A stretch of 64,000 nt of DNA. Origin: Leptothermofonsia sichuanensis E412. Its GTDB lineage: Bacteria; Cyanobacteriota; Cyanobacteriia; Leptolyngbyales; Leptolyngbyaceae. The notes below the pieces were generated by a model that saw only the letters and a list, made by a program, of their open reading frames with translations, did no database searches and was not told where the DNA came from. The DNA is taken from positions 434,001-498,000 of the forward strand of contig NZ_CP072600.1 of the NCBI RefSeq assembly GCF_019891175.1, in the 5' to 3' direction. A program made the position numbers and the translations under genes. Below are positions 34,506-43,946 of the stretch, piece after piece. Every line of letters begins with the position of its first letter. Position 1 is the first letter of the stretch.

Positions 34506-36095
34506 CTAATCATCTTCCAGGTTCAGAATTTGCTGATCAATGGCTTGCAATCGCGATCGCACAATATCCTCAGACAAAACCCGTTTTCTTAACGCATCAT
34601 TGAGGGCATTTTTTTCTGCCAGCAGCAATCGCCGCCGAATCGCATCCAGGCGCACGAGTTTACCGCTGGCCGTAGTTGATTGATCGGGACGGCGATTGTA
34701 AAAGTCCCGCAGAGACCGTTCCGCCGCCGCTATCCGCACCTGGTAGCTGGAGCGCATTTCCTCATAGACTGACTTGGGTAAAACCCCTGACTTTAACAGG
34801 GCATCCAGTTCCTCCTGGGCCGCTTTTGCTGTCATCAGTTGGGACTGAAGCGATTCAATCCACTGTTGGGTTTCAGAAGTGTAAGCAATTTGCAAGCGCC
34901 CGACCAGCCAGGGTAAGCTGATGCCCTGACCCACCAGGGAGAGCAGGACCGTGCCAAACACCAGGGCAATCAGGTATTCCCGTCCTGCAACAGTGGCCGG
35001 CAGACTGAGGGCCAGTGCCATCGACAGCGACCCCTTAATGTTGCCCAGAAACAGGACATGCTGCCAGCGCAACGGAATAGCGCGATCAAACAGCCCCACG
35101 GCTAACAGCAAAGGATAAACCGACAAAAACCGACCAATCTGGTATGCCAGAATTGCCAGCAGCACGGCGGGTAAAGTTCTGCCCAGGGTTGCCAGATTAA
35201 TCTCCAGCCCAATCAGCAGGAAGATGAAGGTGTTAACGCCAAAACCTGCATATTCCCAGAAGCTGAGAACCGTAATACGGCTGGAGGCAGAAACCGTATG
35301 AAACTGCTCGGTATTACCCACCACTAACCCGGCAATGACCACGGCAACCACCCCCGAAACGCCCAGAGATTGCCCAATTTGGAATGCCCCCAGGGCGATC
35401 GCGACCGTCAGCAAAATACTGCTTAAGGAATCATCGGATCGTGCGTATAGCCCCACCCCCAGATAGCCCACCCCCAGTCCCACCAGTCCACCGCCCAGGA
35501 TGACCACCAGCAGCTCTTGAATGCCATCGGCGATCGTGATTGAACCCGTGGCATTGACCTTCAAAATCAGACTGAACAGGACCAGTGCCATCCCATCATT
35601 GAATAAGCTTTCCCCTTCTACAATCGTGCTGAGGCGAGGGGGGACAGACACCTCCTTAAACACCGCAATCACCGAAACCGTGTCTGTAATTGCCAGAATT
35701 ACTCCTGTCAGTAGCGCTGGAACCCACGCCAGCGCCAGCCCAAACTTGAGCACCAGGGCAGTGACTCCCGATGAAATCACAACCCCCGGTCCTGCCAGTA
35801 ACGCAATGGGTTTAATCGTGCTGCGGAGGCGACTGACATCGGTGTTGATAGCCGCCTCAAACAGCAGAATGGGCATAAAAAGATTAAGAATTAGGGAAGA
35901 GTCTAATCCAATGCGGCGGGGCAAAAACTCGGTCACTGCCAGCCCTGCCACCACCAGCCCGGTGACATAGGGCACGCGCAGGCGGCGTGAGATCAACGCC
36001 ACCCCCGTTGCCGCCAGCAGCAGGATAATGAGGACTCGAACCAGTTGAGCAACCTGGCTCTGATCCCCGTTTACTGTTGCCATTAACCATGTCAT
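34506..36095 (-). CDS. Na+/H+ antiporter, CPA1 (NhaP/NhaS1-like)
   Basis: A 529-residue plasma-membrane exchanger with about 12 hydrophobic helices in the first 415 residues. The ion-site sequence is ITDTVSVIAVFKEV and the conserved pair after it is EGESLFNDGMALVLF, as in NhaP/NhaS1-type proteins. The last 115 residues are a charged, coiled-coil-like cytoplasmic tail (QLMTAKAAQEELDALLKSGV onward) probably involved in regulation. It may be co-transcribed with folP below it. Its start faces the argD promoter region. Sodium or pH homeostasis is inferred from the family. Confidence 0.92.
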   Translation of the reverse strand: MTWLMATVNGDQSQVAQLVRVLIILLLAATGVALISRRLRVPYVTGLVVAGLAVTEFLPRRIGLDSSLILNLFMPILLFEAAINTDVSRLRSTIKPIALLAGPGVVISSGVTALVLKFGLALAWVPALLTGVILAITDTVSVIAVFKEVSVPPRLSTIVEGESLFNDGMALVLFSLILKVNATGSITIADGIQELLVVILGGGLVGLGVGYLGVGLYARSDDSLSSILLTVAIALGAFQIGQSLGVSGVVAVVIAGLVVGNTEQFHTVSASSRITVLSFWEYAGFGVNTFIFLLIGLEINLATLGRTLPAVLLAILAYQIGRFLSVYPLLLAVGLFDRAIPLRWQHVLFLGNIKGSLSMALALSLPATVAGREYLIALVFGTVLLSLVGQGISLPWLVGRLQIAYTSETQQWIESLQSQLMTAKAAQEELDALLKSGVLPKSVYEEMRSSYQVRIAAAERSLRDFYNRRPDQSTTASGKLVRLDAIRRRLLLAEKNALNDALRKRVLSEDIVRSRLQAIDQQILNLEDD

Positions 36096-36268
36096 AGGAA
36101 CCTGACCTGCACTCGACTGGACAGTGGAATGGATAAGCTATAGTACTGATTTGTTGGTAATTCACGCAGTTACGACAATGGACTGCAAGACCGTTCAAAG
36201 TCTATCGTTATAAGAGTCAAATCTACCCAATTGAATCCATCCAATCGCGCTTTAAAGGAACTATTCCG

Positions 36269-37540
36269 GTGAGTCCAGACACCCTGCTTCAACCCTCTTC
36301 TGCTGTGACGGAACTGCCACCTGGCTCGGTTACTCCCTTTGACCCGGCAACGGACTTTGATCCCTATGTAATGGCAACCTATGGGCGTTACCCGATCGCC
36401 CTGGAGCGTGGAGAAGGCTGCCGCGTCTGGGATACAGCAGGGCGAGAATATCTGGATTTTGTGGCGGGAATTGCCACCTGCACCCTGGGCCATGCCCACC
36501 CGGTCATGGTGGAGACCGTGACCCGCCAAATTCAAACCCTGCACCACGTTTCCAACCTTTACTATGTCCCGGCTCAGGGAGCGCTGGCAAAGTGGTTGAT
36601 TGAGCATTCCTGTGGCGATCGCGCCTTTTTCTGCAATTCGGGGGCAGAGGCCAATGAGGGAGCCATTAAGCTGGCACGTAAGTACGCCCATACGGTTCTG
36701 AACATTGAGAACCCGGTCATTCTCACTGCCCATGCCAGCTTCCACGGACGCACCCTGGCAACCATTACTGCGACTGGACAGCCCAAGTATCAGAAAGGGT
36801 TCAGCCCCCTGGTACCCGGTTTTTACTATGTCCCCTACAACGACATTAAAGCCCTGGAACAGGCGATTGAGGAACTGGACAGCGGCGATCGCCAGGTAGC
36901 GGCAATTTTGCTGGAGGCATTGCAGGGAGAGGGGGGTGTGCGTCCGGGCGATCGGGCTTACTTCCAGCGCATCCGCCAGATTTGTGATGAGAAGGGAATT
37001 CTGCTGATCTGCGATGAGGTGCAGGTAGGTATGGGGCGCTCCGGGCATCTGTGGGGCTACGAAAACCTGGGCATCGAACCGGATATCTTCACTTCTGCCA
37101 AAGGTTTAGGTGGCGGGATTCCGATTGGGGCAATGCTGTGCAAATCCCACTGCGACATTTTCCAACCGGGAGAACACGCCAGCACCTTTGGCGGCAATCC
37201 CTTTGCCTGCGCCGTTGCCCTCTCGGTTTGCCAGACGATTGAGCGGGATCAGTTGCTGACCAATGTGCAGGAGCGGGGTGAACAGTTGCGCGCTGGACTG
37301 CGGGCGATCGTCGAAAAACATCCCGACGCGATTGCTGAAGTGCGGGGTTGGGGTTTAATCAATGGCTTGGAGCTGAAAGCCGACAGTCCGCTCACCTCTG
37401 CGGATGTGGTCAAAGCTGCCATTGCTCAAGGCTTGCTGCTTGTTCCAGCAGGTCCTAAGGTGGTTCGCTTTGTGCCCCCCCTGATCGTCAGTGCAGCGGA
37501 AATTGAGCAGGCACTCAAGGCAGTGGAAATGGCGTTTTGA
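36269..37540 (+). CDS. argD: Acetylornithine aminotransferase
   Basis: Transfers an amino group between N-acetylornithine and 2-oxoglutarate in arginine synthesis. A 423-residue class III PLP aminotransferase. GTG at 36269 follows AAAGGAA. PLP Lys K278 is in TSAKGLGGGIPIGAM; also FFCNSGAEANEGAIKLARKY, CDEVQVGMGRSG and HASTFGGNPFAC. An N-terminal extension of about 25 residues precedes the first conserved helix, usual for cyanobacterial ArgD. It stands alone, divergent from the antiporter gene. Confidence 0.94.
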   Translation: MSPDTLLQPSSAVTELPPGSVTPFDPATDFDPYVMATYGRYPIALERGEGCRVWDTAGREYLDFVAGIATCTLGHAHPVMVETVTRQIQTLHHVSNLYYVPAQGALAKWLIEHSCGDRAFFCNSGAEANEGAIKLARKYAHTVLNIENPVILTAHASFHGRTLATITATGQPKYQKGFSPLVPGFYYVPYNDIKALEQAIEELDSGDRQVAAILLEALQGEGGVRPGDRAYFQRIRQICDEKGILLICDEVQVGMGRSGHLWGYENLGIEPDIFTSAKGLGGGIPIGAMLCKSHCDIFQPGEHASTFGGNPFACAVALSVCQTIERDQLLTNVQERGEQLRAGLRAIVEKHPDAIAEVRGWGLINGLELKADSPLTSADVVKAAIAQGLLLVPAGPKVVRFVPPLIVSAAEIEQALKAVEMAF

Positions 37541-37588
37541 GTTGAGAATTTTGAGTTAAGGAACGAGAATTTTATAACCTGAAATTTC

Positions 37589-37646
37589 ACCACAGAGACA
37601 CAGAAAACACAGGGTAATTCCTGTGAATTCTCTGTGCATCTGTAGT
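37589..37646. repeat. ACCACAGAGACAC palindrome (family H), copy
   Basis: ACCACAGAGACACAGAAAAC and TTCTCTGTGCATCTGTAGT, imperfect. It is preceded by TTTTATAACCTGAAATTTC, which also precedes the copy at 18113, so the repeat unit is longer than the palindrome. Confidence 0.8.
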
Positions 37647-37745
37647 AAAACCCTAAATTCTTCAGTTTATTGAATCTACCCTCCTGAGCGTTTTGAATTG
37701 AGAATTGATGACTATTAGGATGCCTGACCTCGCACTCCCTATTGT

Positions 37746-39176
37746 CTAATTTTGTAGCAAATCCATTGTCATGACTGATGCAACTTTTGTACCGAATGGT
37801 ATGGCGTTAAGATCGACCTGGAAATTTGGGTTGTGGTTTGAGAACGGAACCGTTTTGCCTTCCGCCCTGGCTCTGGCAAACAGAGCAGGGTCTGCAACAC
37901 CGACGAAAACGAAAGCAAACTGAATATTTTTATGGTCCCCCTTGAGCTGATGAATATCTTCCGATCCCGTAGTGCCAGGAAAATCAGCAATCAGTCTGTT
38001 GGCTCCAACGAGACTCGCCAGTTTAGGGTTGATGCGATCAATCAATTCCGGATCATTCACTAGGGGAGGGGATCCACCTTTTGAAGTCAGGGTTGGTAGT
38101 TTATCCTCTGGCATCCCGTAGGTACGGGCGATCGATTTGTTGACGGAGGCAATACCTTTCAGCATCGTTTCCCGGACTTCGGGTTTGAACGATCGCAAAC
38201 TCAGCTTCAGCAATGCCTCTTCTGGAATCACATTATTGGCTTCCCCTGCCTGAAACGAGCCAACGGTAATCACTGCCGCTTCCTGGGGATCGATCGCCCG
38301 TGCCACGATCGCCTGATACTGAATGATTGCATTCGCCGCCATCAGAATGGGATCTTTTGCCAGATGAGGCGAGGAACCGTGTCCTCCCACGCCTTTGAAT
38401 ACAATATCAATCGGGTCACTCCCAGCCATTCGAGGTCCTGGCGCGCTGGCAATGAATCCGGTAGGACCGGGAGCACTGTGCATTCCCAGCAAATAATCAG
38501 GCACAGGCACCCCATGACGGGTGTAAAGACCATCCTCGACCATTGCCCTGGCTCCCGCGACCCCTTCTTCGGCAGGTTGCCCAACCAGAATCAACGTCCC
38601 TTTCCAGTCCGACTTCAGAGCTACCATTGCCTTTGCCAGACCCAGCATCCAGGTCGTATGGGAATCATGGCCACAGGCGTGCATCACAGGAGTTTCTACG
38701 CCATTGGGGAGCGTTGCCCGCTTGGTGCTGGCATAGGGAAGCCCGGTGGTTTCTTCTACTGGCAATGCATCCATATCCGCCCGATACATCACCTTGGGAC
38801 CTTCCCCGTTCCTCAGAATACCGACCACTCCGGTTTTCCCAATCCCGGTTTTGACTTCGTAGCCCAGTGCCTTTAGTTCCTTTGCCACGATCGCCGCTGT
38901 CCGGGTTTCGTTAAATTGCAATTCAGGGTTTTGATGAATGTCTTTGAAGGTGGCAATCAGGCGATCGCCATCCTGATCAATCTCAGCCATCAGGCGATCG
39001 AAGTAGGCAGGTTTAGCAGCGGGTGTACCTGTAAAAGGCTTTTGCGCCTGTGCGGGATGGGAACTCCAAAGCGGTATCGTCAAAACCAGGAATATGCCAG
39101 TTGCAATTACACCCAAAGCCACAATTATCAGTTGCTTCAGCCACTGCTTCAGGGGGAAATTACTCAAGAACAGCAT
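37746..39176 (-). CDS. M20-family amidohydrolase, membrane-anchored or exported
   Basis: A 476-residue metallo-amidohydrolase of the M20D group (hippurate/IAA-amino-acid hydrolase type). A hydrophobic segment near residues 15-38 (LIIVALGVIATGIFLVLTIP) is a signal anchor. Motifs: MYRADMDALPVEE, HACGHDSHTTWMLG with metal-ligand His residues, GQPAEEGVAGARAM with the catalytic Glu pair, and GGHGSSPH in the lid domain. It hydrolyses an N-acyl amino acid outside the cytoplasm; the substrate cannot be specified. Monocistronic. Confidence 0.9.
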   Translation of the reverse strand: MLFLSNFPLKQWLKQLIIVALGVIATGIFLVLTIPLWSSHPAQAQKPFTGTPAAKPAYFDRLMAEIDQDGDRLIATFKDIHQNPELQFNETRTAAIVAKELKALGYEVKTGIGKTGVVGILRNGEGPKVMYRADMDALPVEETTGLPYASTKRATLPNGVETPVMHACGHDSHTTWMLGLAKAMVALKSDWKGTLILVGQPAEEGVAGARAMVEDGLYTRHGVPVPDYLLGMHSAPGPTGFIASAPGPRMAGSDPIDIVFKGVGGHGSSPHLAKDPILMAANAIIQYQAIVARAIDPQEAAVITVGSFQAGEANNVIPEEALLKLSLRSFKPEVRETMLKGIASVNKSIARTYGMPEDKLPTLTSKGGSPPLVNDPELIDRINPKLASLVGANRLIADFPGTTGSEDIHQLKGDHKNIQFAFVFVGVADPALFARARAEGKTVPFSNHNPNFQVDLNAIPFGTKVASVMTMDLLQN

Positions 39177-39579
39177 AGTCTTTTGTTTCTCAAATCATGT
39201 TTCTCAAATCAATGGCCTTGTTTCTCAAATCAATTAGAGGGAACAATCAAGCAAAGGGGGAACATCACCAGAAGTATCCTCAGCCAGTTGCTTCTTCAGA
39301 CCAATTGAACCAGACAAAGAGCTTGACCCCAACATCATCAACGGCTGAACTAAGACCTGTGTGCTGTATTGAGCCAGGGTATGTAGAACGACCGATGCAC
39401 AACACGGACAGAGAAATGGCTCGATAGAAGTCATCAGATTTTCAATAAAAACATTACAGTTCTACGCGAGAATAGTGTAGTTGAAATATCAATAGTTATT
39501 CTGAAAATAAGCCTTTCTTAAGAAAAGTCGTGGTTATAGTTTATATTTGAATGCCTGGAAGTAGAAAAATCGTGATAGT
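39177..39579. other. Spacer between amidohydrolase and barrel protein genes
   Basis: Holds three direct copies of TTTCTCAAATCA within 39183-39232 and A/T-rich sequence before the next gene. The divergent starts imply promoters here, but I see no convincing boxes. No gene recognised. Confidence 0.5.
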
Positions 39580-41037
39580 ATGCTTCTGGTTTTTGGGAAA
39601 CCAGCGATTATGAACTTACTTCGGGCACATGGTAAAACCAGCATGACTACTCAAACAAGATCAATTCACAAGCACCGTTTAGTTACATTTGTCTATCCAT
39701 TGTTGAAGTCTTTGTTCTATGCCAGTAGCCCACTGGCGATCGCATGTTTAGCCCTGCCTGCCCATGCAAAAGAAAGTTTGGTTCAGGAACATCTGGTTGC
39801 TTCTGGGAATACGCCTGTTTATAACAACACCATTCTTGAATCCAACGCCTCTTTTAAGTTAAATGCCTCAATTCAGCACTCTGGCTTGACAAGCTCTGAT
39901 CCAGGTACAGGCTTTACAAGCTCTGATAATTTTACAGGGAGCTTTACAAATTCGGATCATTTCATTCCCAGGCAAGAATCCCAGGCTTCCCCTTCCCAAA
40001 ACCTTCTGAAAGCTTCAAAGGAATCTGTTCATCCCAGGCAGGTGCTTAAGTCTGCCAGTTTATTGACTGAATCGGTGATTGATTCCCATCCAATTGATTT
40101 TCATTCAATTGAGTCTATTGCATCTACAGATAAACTCACATCAAACTTCCTGCCCAATTCCATTGCTCAAGCGGATTTGACTCCTCCACCATCTGCCAGG
40201 CCACTGGCTGAGCCAGTAACCAGCGATCGCTGGCAATTTTCAGTGGCACCTTATTTCTTTGTTCCTCTGCGGGTTCGAACCGATGCAACCGTAGCCGGAC
40301 GCAGCGCCTCAATCAATTTGGGCTTAGGCAGCATTTTGAACTTTGATCGCGCCTTTGACGCAGGCATTCGAGTAGAAGCCTGGAAGAACCAATGGGGAGT
40401 TATTTTTGACGGGTTTTATATCTCGGCTAAAAACAGTGGGAACATTGGAGTCACGTTTCCTCAGGGTAGTTTGAAACAGTTTGGAATCAACTTCCCTGTT
40501 CGGGTCAGTGCAGATGCCAGTCTCTCCGTTCGTCAGGGTACGGTCGATCTGGCGGCATCCTATCGCGTGGTTGATACCCTCTTGAATGGTCCAGAGACAT
40601 CCCCCAATCCCTTTCCTCGCCTGGTTGTTGCACCGATTCTGGGGTTGCGAACCAATATCTTGAGCCAAAAACTGGAAGTGGGTAACGTTCGCGTCGGTGT
40701 TGTTCCCCTCGGTACAATTACACTTCCGGTTAACCAAGACTTCAGTTCCCTGAGAACCTTCGTTGAACCACTGATTGGAGCACAGATTGGGGTAGATTTA
40801 TCCGAGCGCTGGGCAGTGGGTCTGCGGGGCGATGTGTCTGGCTTTAATATCAGTGCCGATCGAAACTTAACCTGGAATCTGCTGATCAGTACTCAATATC
40901 ACTTCTCTCCCAGTACATCCCTGCAATTGGGTTACCGCTTCAACAATTTTGACTTTGAGGATGGAGCCGGTCTGAGACGAACCAGAGTAAACCTGCGTCA
41001 GAATGGACTATTACTGAGTGTGATATTTCGCTTCTGA
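39580..41037 (+). CDS. Outer-membrane beta-barrel protein
   Basis: A 485-residue protein. ATG 39580 or in-frame ATGs at 39610 or 39643 are possible. A signal peptide follows (SSPLAIACLALPAHAKES, cleavage after AHA likely). A Ser/Thr/Asn-rich unstructured stretch runs to about residue 215. The C-terminal 270 residues alternate hydrophobic and polar residues in strands (WQFSVAPYFFVPLRVRTDAT onward) and end in LLLSVIFRF with terminal Phe, the barrel-insertion signature. Porin-like or Omp25-like role; no transported substrate can be named. Confidence 0.82.
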   Translation: MLLVFGKPAIMNLLRAHGKTSMTTQTRSIHKHRLVTFVYPLLKSLFYASSPLAIACLALPAHAKESLVQEHLVASGNTPVYNNTILESNASFKLNASIQHSGLTSSDPGTGFTSSDNFTGSFTNSDHFIPRQESQASPSQNLLKASKESVHPRQVLKSASLLTESVIDSHPIDFHSIESIASTDKLTSNFLPNSIAQADLTPPPSARPLAEPVTSDRWQFSVAPYFFVPLRVRTDATVAGRSASINLGLGSILNFDRAFDAGIRVEAWKNQWGVIFDGFYISAKNSGNIGVTFPQGSLKQFGINFPVRVSADASLSVRQGTVDLAASYRVVDTLLNGPETSPNPFPRLVVAPILGLRTNILSQKLEVGNVRVGVVPLGTITLPVNQDFSSLRTFVEPLIGAQIGVDLSERWAVGLRGDVSGFNISADRNLTWNLLISTQYHFSPSTSLQLGYRFNNFDFEDGAGLRRTRVNLRQNGLLLSVIFRF

Positions 41038-41193
41038 TTCCACTTCTGATCATAGTTTGAGCAGATCAATCAACACTGGAATTTAAGAACCTGGCGATCG
41101 CTACCCTTCGTCGGACTATTTCCTCATATCAATTAAACGAAGGATGAGGCAATACCCGATTGAATGCTTTACGCTGTGGGCTTCCACAGGCTA

Positions 41194-41285
41194 TATAGCC
41201 CTTTTCAAGGGTGTGAAGTACAGTGGGTGCTCCGCACCCACTGTACTTCACACTCCCGTACTTTACTCAATTGAAAAACGCTATA
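41194..41285. mobile_element. TATAGC-ended MITE-like repeat (family T), copy 2
   Basis: TATAGCCCTTTTCAAGGG to TCAATTGAAAAACGCTATA, inverted relative to copy 1, with the central palindrome GTGGGTGCTCCGCACCCAC. Confidence 0.9.
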
Positions 41286-41383
41286 GCAGAGGACCGGGGA
41301 TAGGGGACAGGGAACCAGGATTAAAAGGACGGCATACCACAGGCTGGCGATTGCTAACTTGTTCTAATCTGCATAACTAAGTA

Positions 41384-42559
41384 GCTAAGGGTTAAAAAGC
41401 TCAGGTATGTAATGGTTCATGAATGAGCCAATTTCGAGGGAAATCGGAATCGTTCAGCTTGATACCCTGCCGCTTGCGCTCTGGCCTCGACCCCATCAAT
41501 GACGGCATAGGCTAAGTCCAGTTCATGTTCAAACATATGTCCTCGCAATTCGTGCGTTTTTAACTGATGCCACTCGATTTCAATCGGATTGAGTTCGGAG
41601 CAGTATTTCGGTAAGAAAAAGCAATACAGTCCGCAAGTTTCCCACTCTACCCATTTCGCCTGCATCTGTTTGCTGGTATGAGTGGGGCTGTTATCTTGAA
41701 CGATGACCCGGATCTTGCCCGTTTGTGCCAATTGGAGTTTGGCTTGCCGAGCCTGTTCATCCATCATCGTGATGTAGCGAGTGCTATCGAAACTGCCCAC
41801 CACCAAGCCATAGACGAAACTTACCAAGGGTTGCAACAATCCCAAAATGCTAATCCGTTTGCCTCGCCGTGAGGTTTGTTCAAGGCGCTTCTGTTCTCCC
41901 ACAAAGAAATAGCTATACTCGACGGGCATCCACAGCGAAAACCCCGATTCGTCCAGATAAAACAAGTCGATGTCTCCTGCTGCTGCCCATTGCAGCCTCT
42001 CCAAGTCCGCCAGTTTCTTCGCCTTTTCGACTGGGTCTTGCTTGCCTCGGTGACTGTGACGAGTGCGTTTCCAAATCACCCCCTTTTTTTGAGCACCTGT
42101 CGGAGGTGGTCGGCACTCAACTCGACGTTCCGCTCACTGGCTAACTTGTGGGCCAGTTGCTGACTATTGTAGGTGTGCGGTTCTGCTCGTAAACACGCTT
42201 CCAAGTACTCCATGTCCTCCGCTTGCCACCGTCGTTTGGCGCCCGGTCTGGGCCCATCCCACAGTCCCCCTAATCCCTTGGCTTGCCAACGCCCCAAAGT
42301 TTCTCGCACCGTTCGCTCATGCCAGTGGAACAAGGTGGCAATTTTCTCCACATACATCCCTTGATGGCTCAACCGCACCACTTCGGCTCGGTCTTTCACC
42401 CGCTGAGGAACGGTCGTTGCGGTACGAAGCTCAAACAAGGTGCGCTCTTCAGCAGCACTGAGAAACACTCGTAAGCGGGCGCCCATCGTCTGCCTCTCCA
42501 AACTGTTGAAATCGATGCCTTTATCTAACTTCACACACCTGAACTTTTCAAGCCCGGTC
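41384..42559 (-). mobile_element. IS630-type insertion sequence C (about 1.18 kb)
   Basis: Imperfect inverted ends: GGGTTAAAAAGCTCAGGTATG at about 41388 and, on the complement of the right side, GGGCTTGAAAAGTTCAGGTG. Flanking TA lies at 41382-41383 and 42560-42561. Exact ends are less certain than for elements A and B. It lies between the barrel gene and rpsD and disrupts no recognisable gene. Confidence 0.8.
41417..42534 (-). CDS. IS630-type transposase, two frames joined by -1 slippage
   Basis: The N-terminal frame (42534 to 42076) has a helix-turn-helix (YVEKIATLFHWHERTVRETL). The C-terminal frame (42079 to 41417) has the DDE core: FYLDESGFSLWM, RVIVQDNSPTHTS and CSELNPIEIEWHQLK. They overlap at AAAAAAAGGGGGTGA; a -1 slip on the A7 run gives LKK|KGVIWK and one protein of about 370 residues. 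A GTG at 42079 could also start the second frame. Both frames are otherwise intact, so this element may be active, unlike the two copies of element B. Confidence 0.88.
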
Positions 42560-42647
42560 TACTTATCGCTATAAAGGCGCAAGTCCAGAATGGTATCCAC
42601 CGAAGGGTTCATAGGATAAGGCAGTCACAGTTCAAGACAGCCAATTC

Positions 42648-42684
42648 AGCAAAAAACCTCCTGGTCTGACGGTTCCAGGAGGTT
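42648..42684 (-). terminator. Rho-independent terminator of rpsD
   Basis: Reading the minus strand, AACCTCCTGG-loop-CCAGGAGGTT forms a 10-bp stem followed by TTTTTTGC. It lies about 65 bp after the rpsD stop. Confidence 0.88.
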
Positions 42685-42747
42685 GGAAAAAGAATAATGC
42701 CGCGGACAGACTGACAATAGTCTGTGGGATTTAGGAGTCTGTGGAAT

Positions 42748-43356
42748 TTAAGCCTGACGGGAGTAGTACTCAACCACCAGCAGTTCGTTAATTTGGAGCG
42801 CTACCCACTCACGCTCTACCACTCCATTCACCTTACCTTCCAGCTTGTTCTTGTCAAACTCCAGATGGCTGGGCAGGTTCGCCAAACCGGGATACTGAAG
42901 ATTGGCTTCTACCAGTTTCCGAGAGCGATCATTATCTCGAACCCCAATGACTTCGCCCGGACGGCACTGGTAACTGGGGATATCTACGACCCGACCGTTC
43001 ACAGTCACATGCCCGTGGTTGACCAACTGACGGGCACCGGGAATCGTGGGAGCCATCCCCATCCGAAAAACGGTGTTGTCTAACCGCATTTCCAGCAACT
43101 GCAACAACGTCTGCCCTGTAGAACCAGCGGCTCGACGGGCTTTGCGCACATAGCGAAGTAACTGGCGCTCGGTCAACCCATAGTTGAACCGGAGTTTTTG
43201 TTTTTCTTCTAAACGCACGGCATATTCAGAACGCTTTTTACGCTCTTGACCATGCTGACCAGGTGGATATGCCCGCCTTGGAGATTTGCGGGTAAGGCCG
43301 GGGAGATCGCCCAGGCGACGAACAATCCGGAGGCGCGGACCTCGATAACGCGACAT
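42748..43356 (-). CDS. rpsD: 30S ribosomal protein S4
   Basis: A 202-residue primary 16S-binding ribosomal protein that nucleates 30S assembly. It has the typical start [20 protein letters not shown] and [15 protein letters not shown]. The S4 RNA-binding domain follows ([20 protein letters not shown], then [20 protein letters not shown]), and it ends EYYSRQA. It stands alone, outside the ribosomal protein cluster, as in many cyanobacteria. A strong hairpin terminator follows. Confidence 0.98.
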   Translation of the reverse strand: MSRYRGPRLRIVRRLGDLPGLTRKSPRRAYPPGQHGQERKKRSEYAVRLEEKQKLRFNYGLTERQLLRYVRKARRAAGSTGQTLLQLLEMRLDNTVFRMGMAPTIPGARQLVNHGHVTVNGRVVDIPSYQCRPGEVIGVRDNDRSRKLVEANLQYPGLANLPSHLEFDKNKLEGKVNGVVEREWVALQINELLVVEYYSRQA

Positions 43357-43709
43357 TACAAGTTCCTCTGAAATTCCTCAATAATTTTAGCCAGAACTTC
43401 CAGTATAGGACGAAAGAGTCCTGGATTAAAAGAGAAAGTCTACATTTTTTATCTGCTTTTATCTGCCCAGGCCATCTCTGGAAATAAAGCGGCTTTGTGC
43501 CAGATACTTCTTTGATTCACCCAACAGGATGACCGTTCCTTCTCAAAGAATTCCCGATCGCTTTCTAGTCTGAAACTGGATGGTTTCTGGATGGTTCTCG
43601 GACGGTTTCAGGACCGCTCCATAAATAACCTGATAACAGAACAGCAAAGGAAAGACTTCTTGAGAGGTTCTAACCCAATCTGAATTTTCAGATGCAGGAG
43701 GTGATCCCA
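43357..43709. promoter_or_regulatory. Spacer upstream of rpsD and a 51-residue ORF
   Basis: About 350 bp between divergent genes. It must hold the rpsD promoter and 5' leader. A heptad-like run TGGATGGTTTCTGGATGGTTCTC occurs at 43578. No clear boxes or riboswitch seen. Confidence 0.4.
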
Positions 43710-43865
43710 ATGCGGGTGAAATGGAAAACACTGATTGCCAAACTTACGGTCTGGCTGGTACTTGAACTCCTTCTAAACCTCCTGGGTCTGGATCAACTCG
43801 CTGACTACAGCGAATTCCTGTTTTATCCCAGTCCAACGTTATTAACAAGTATTGTGAGCACTTAA
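43710..43865 (+). CDS. 51-residue small membrane-associated protein
   Basis: ATG 43710 is preceded by GCAGGAGGTGATCCCA, a strong ribosome site. The product begins MRVKWKTLIAKLTVWLVLEL and continues LLNLLGLDQLADYSEF; one hydrophobic helix follows three basic residues, so Nin-type insertion is likely. It ends 81 bp before the diiron-protein gene on the same strand and may share its transcript. Family not recognised. Confidence 0.68.
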   Translation: MRVKWKTLIAKLTVWLVLELLLNLLGLDQLADYSEFLFYPSPTLLTSIVST

Positions 43866-43946
43866 GTTTGCTCCATCAAAATCTCAAAGGCACTGGGTTT
43901 TAACTAACCATTCAACTCTCAATCATCACACACGGAGAATATAAAA

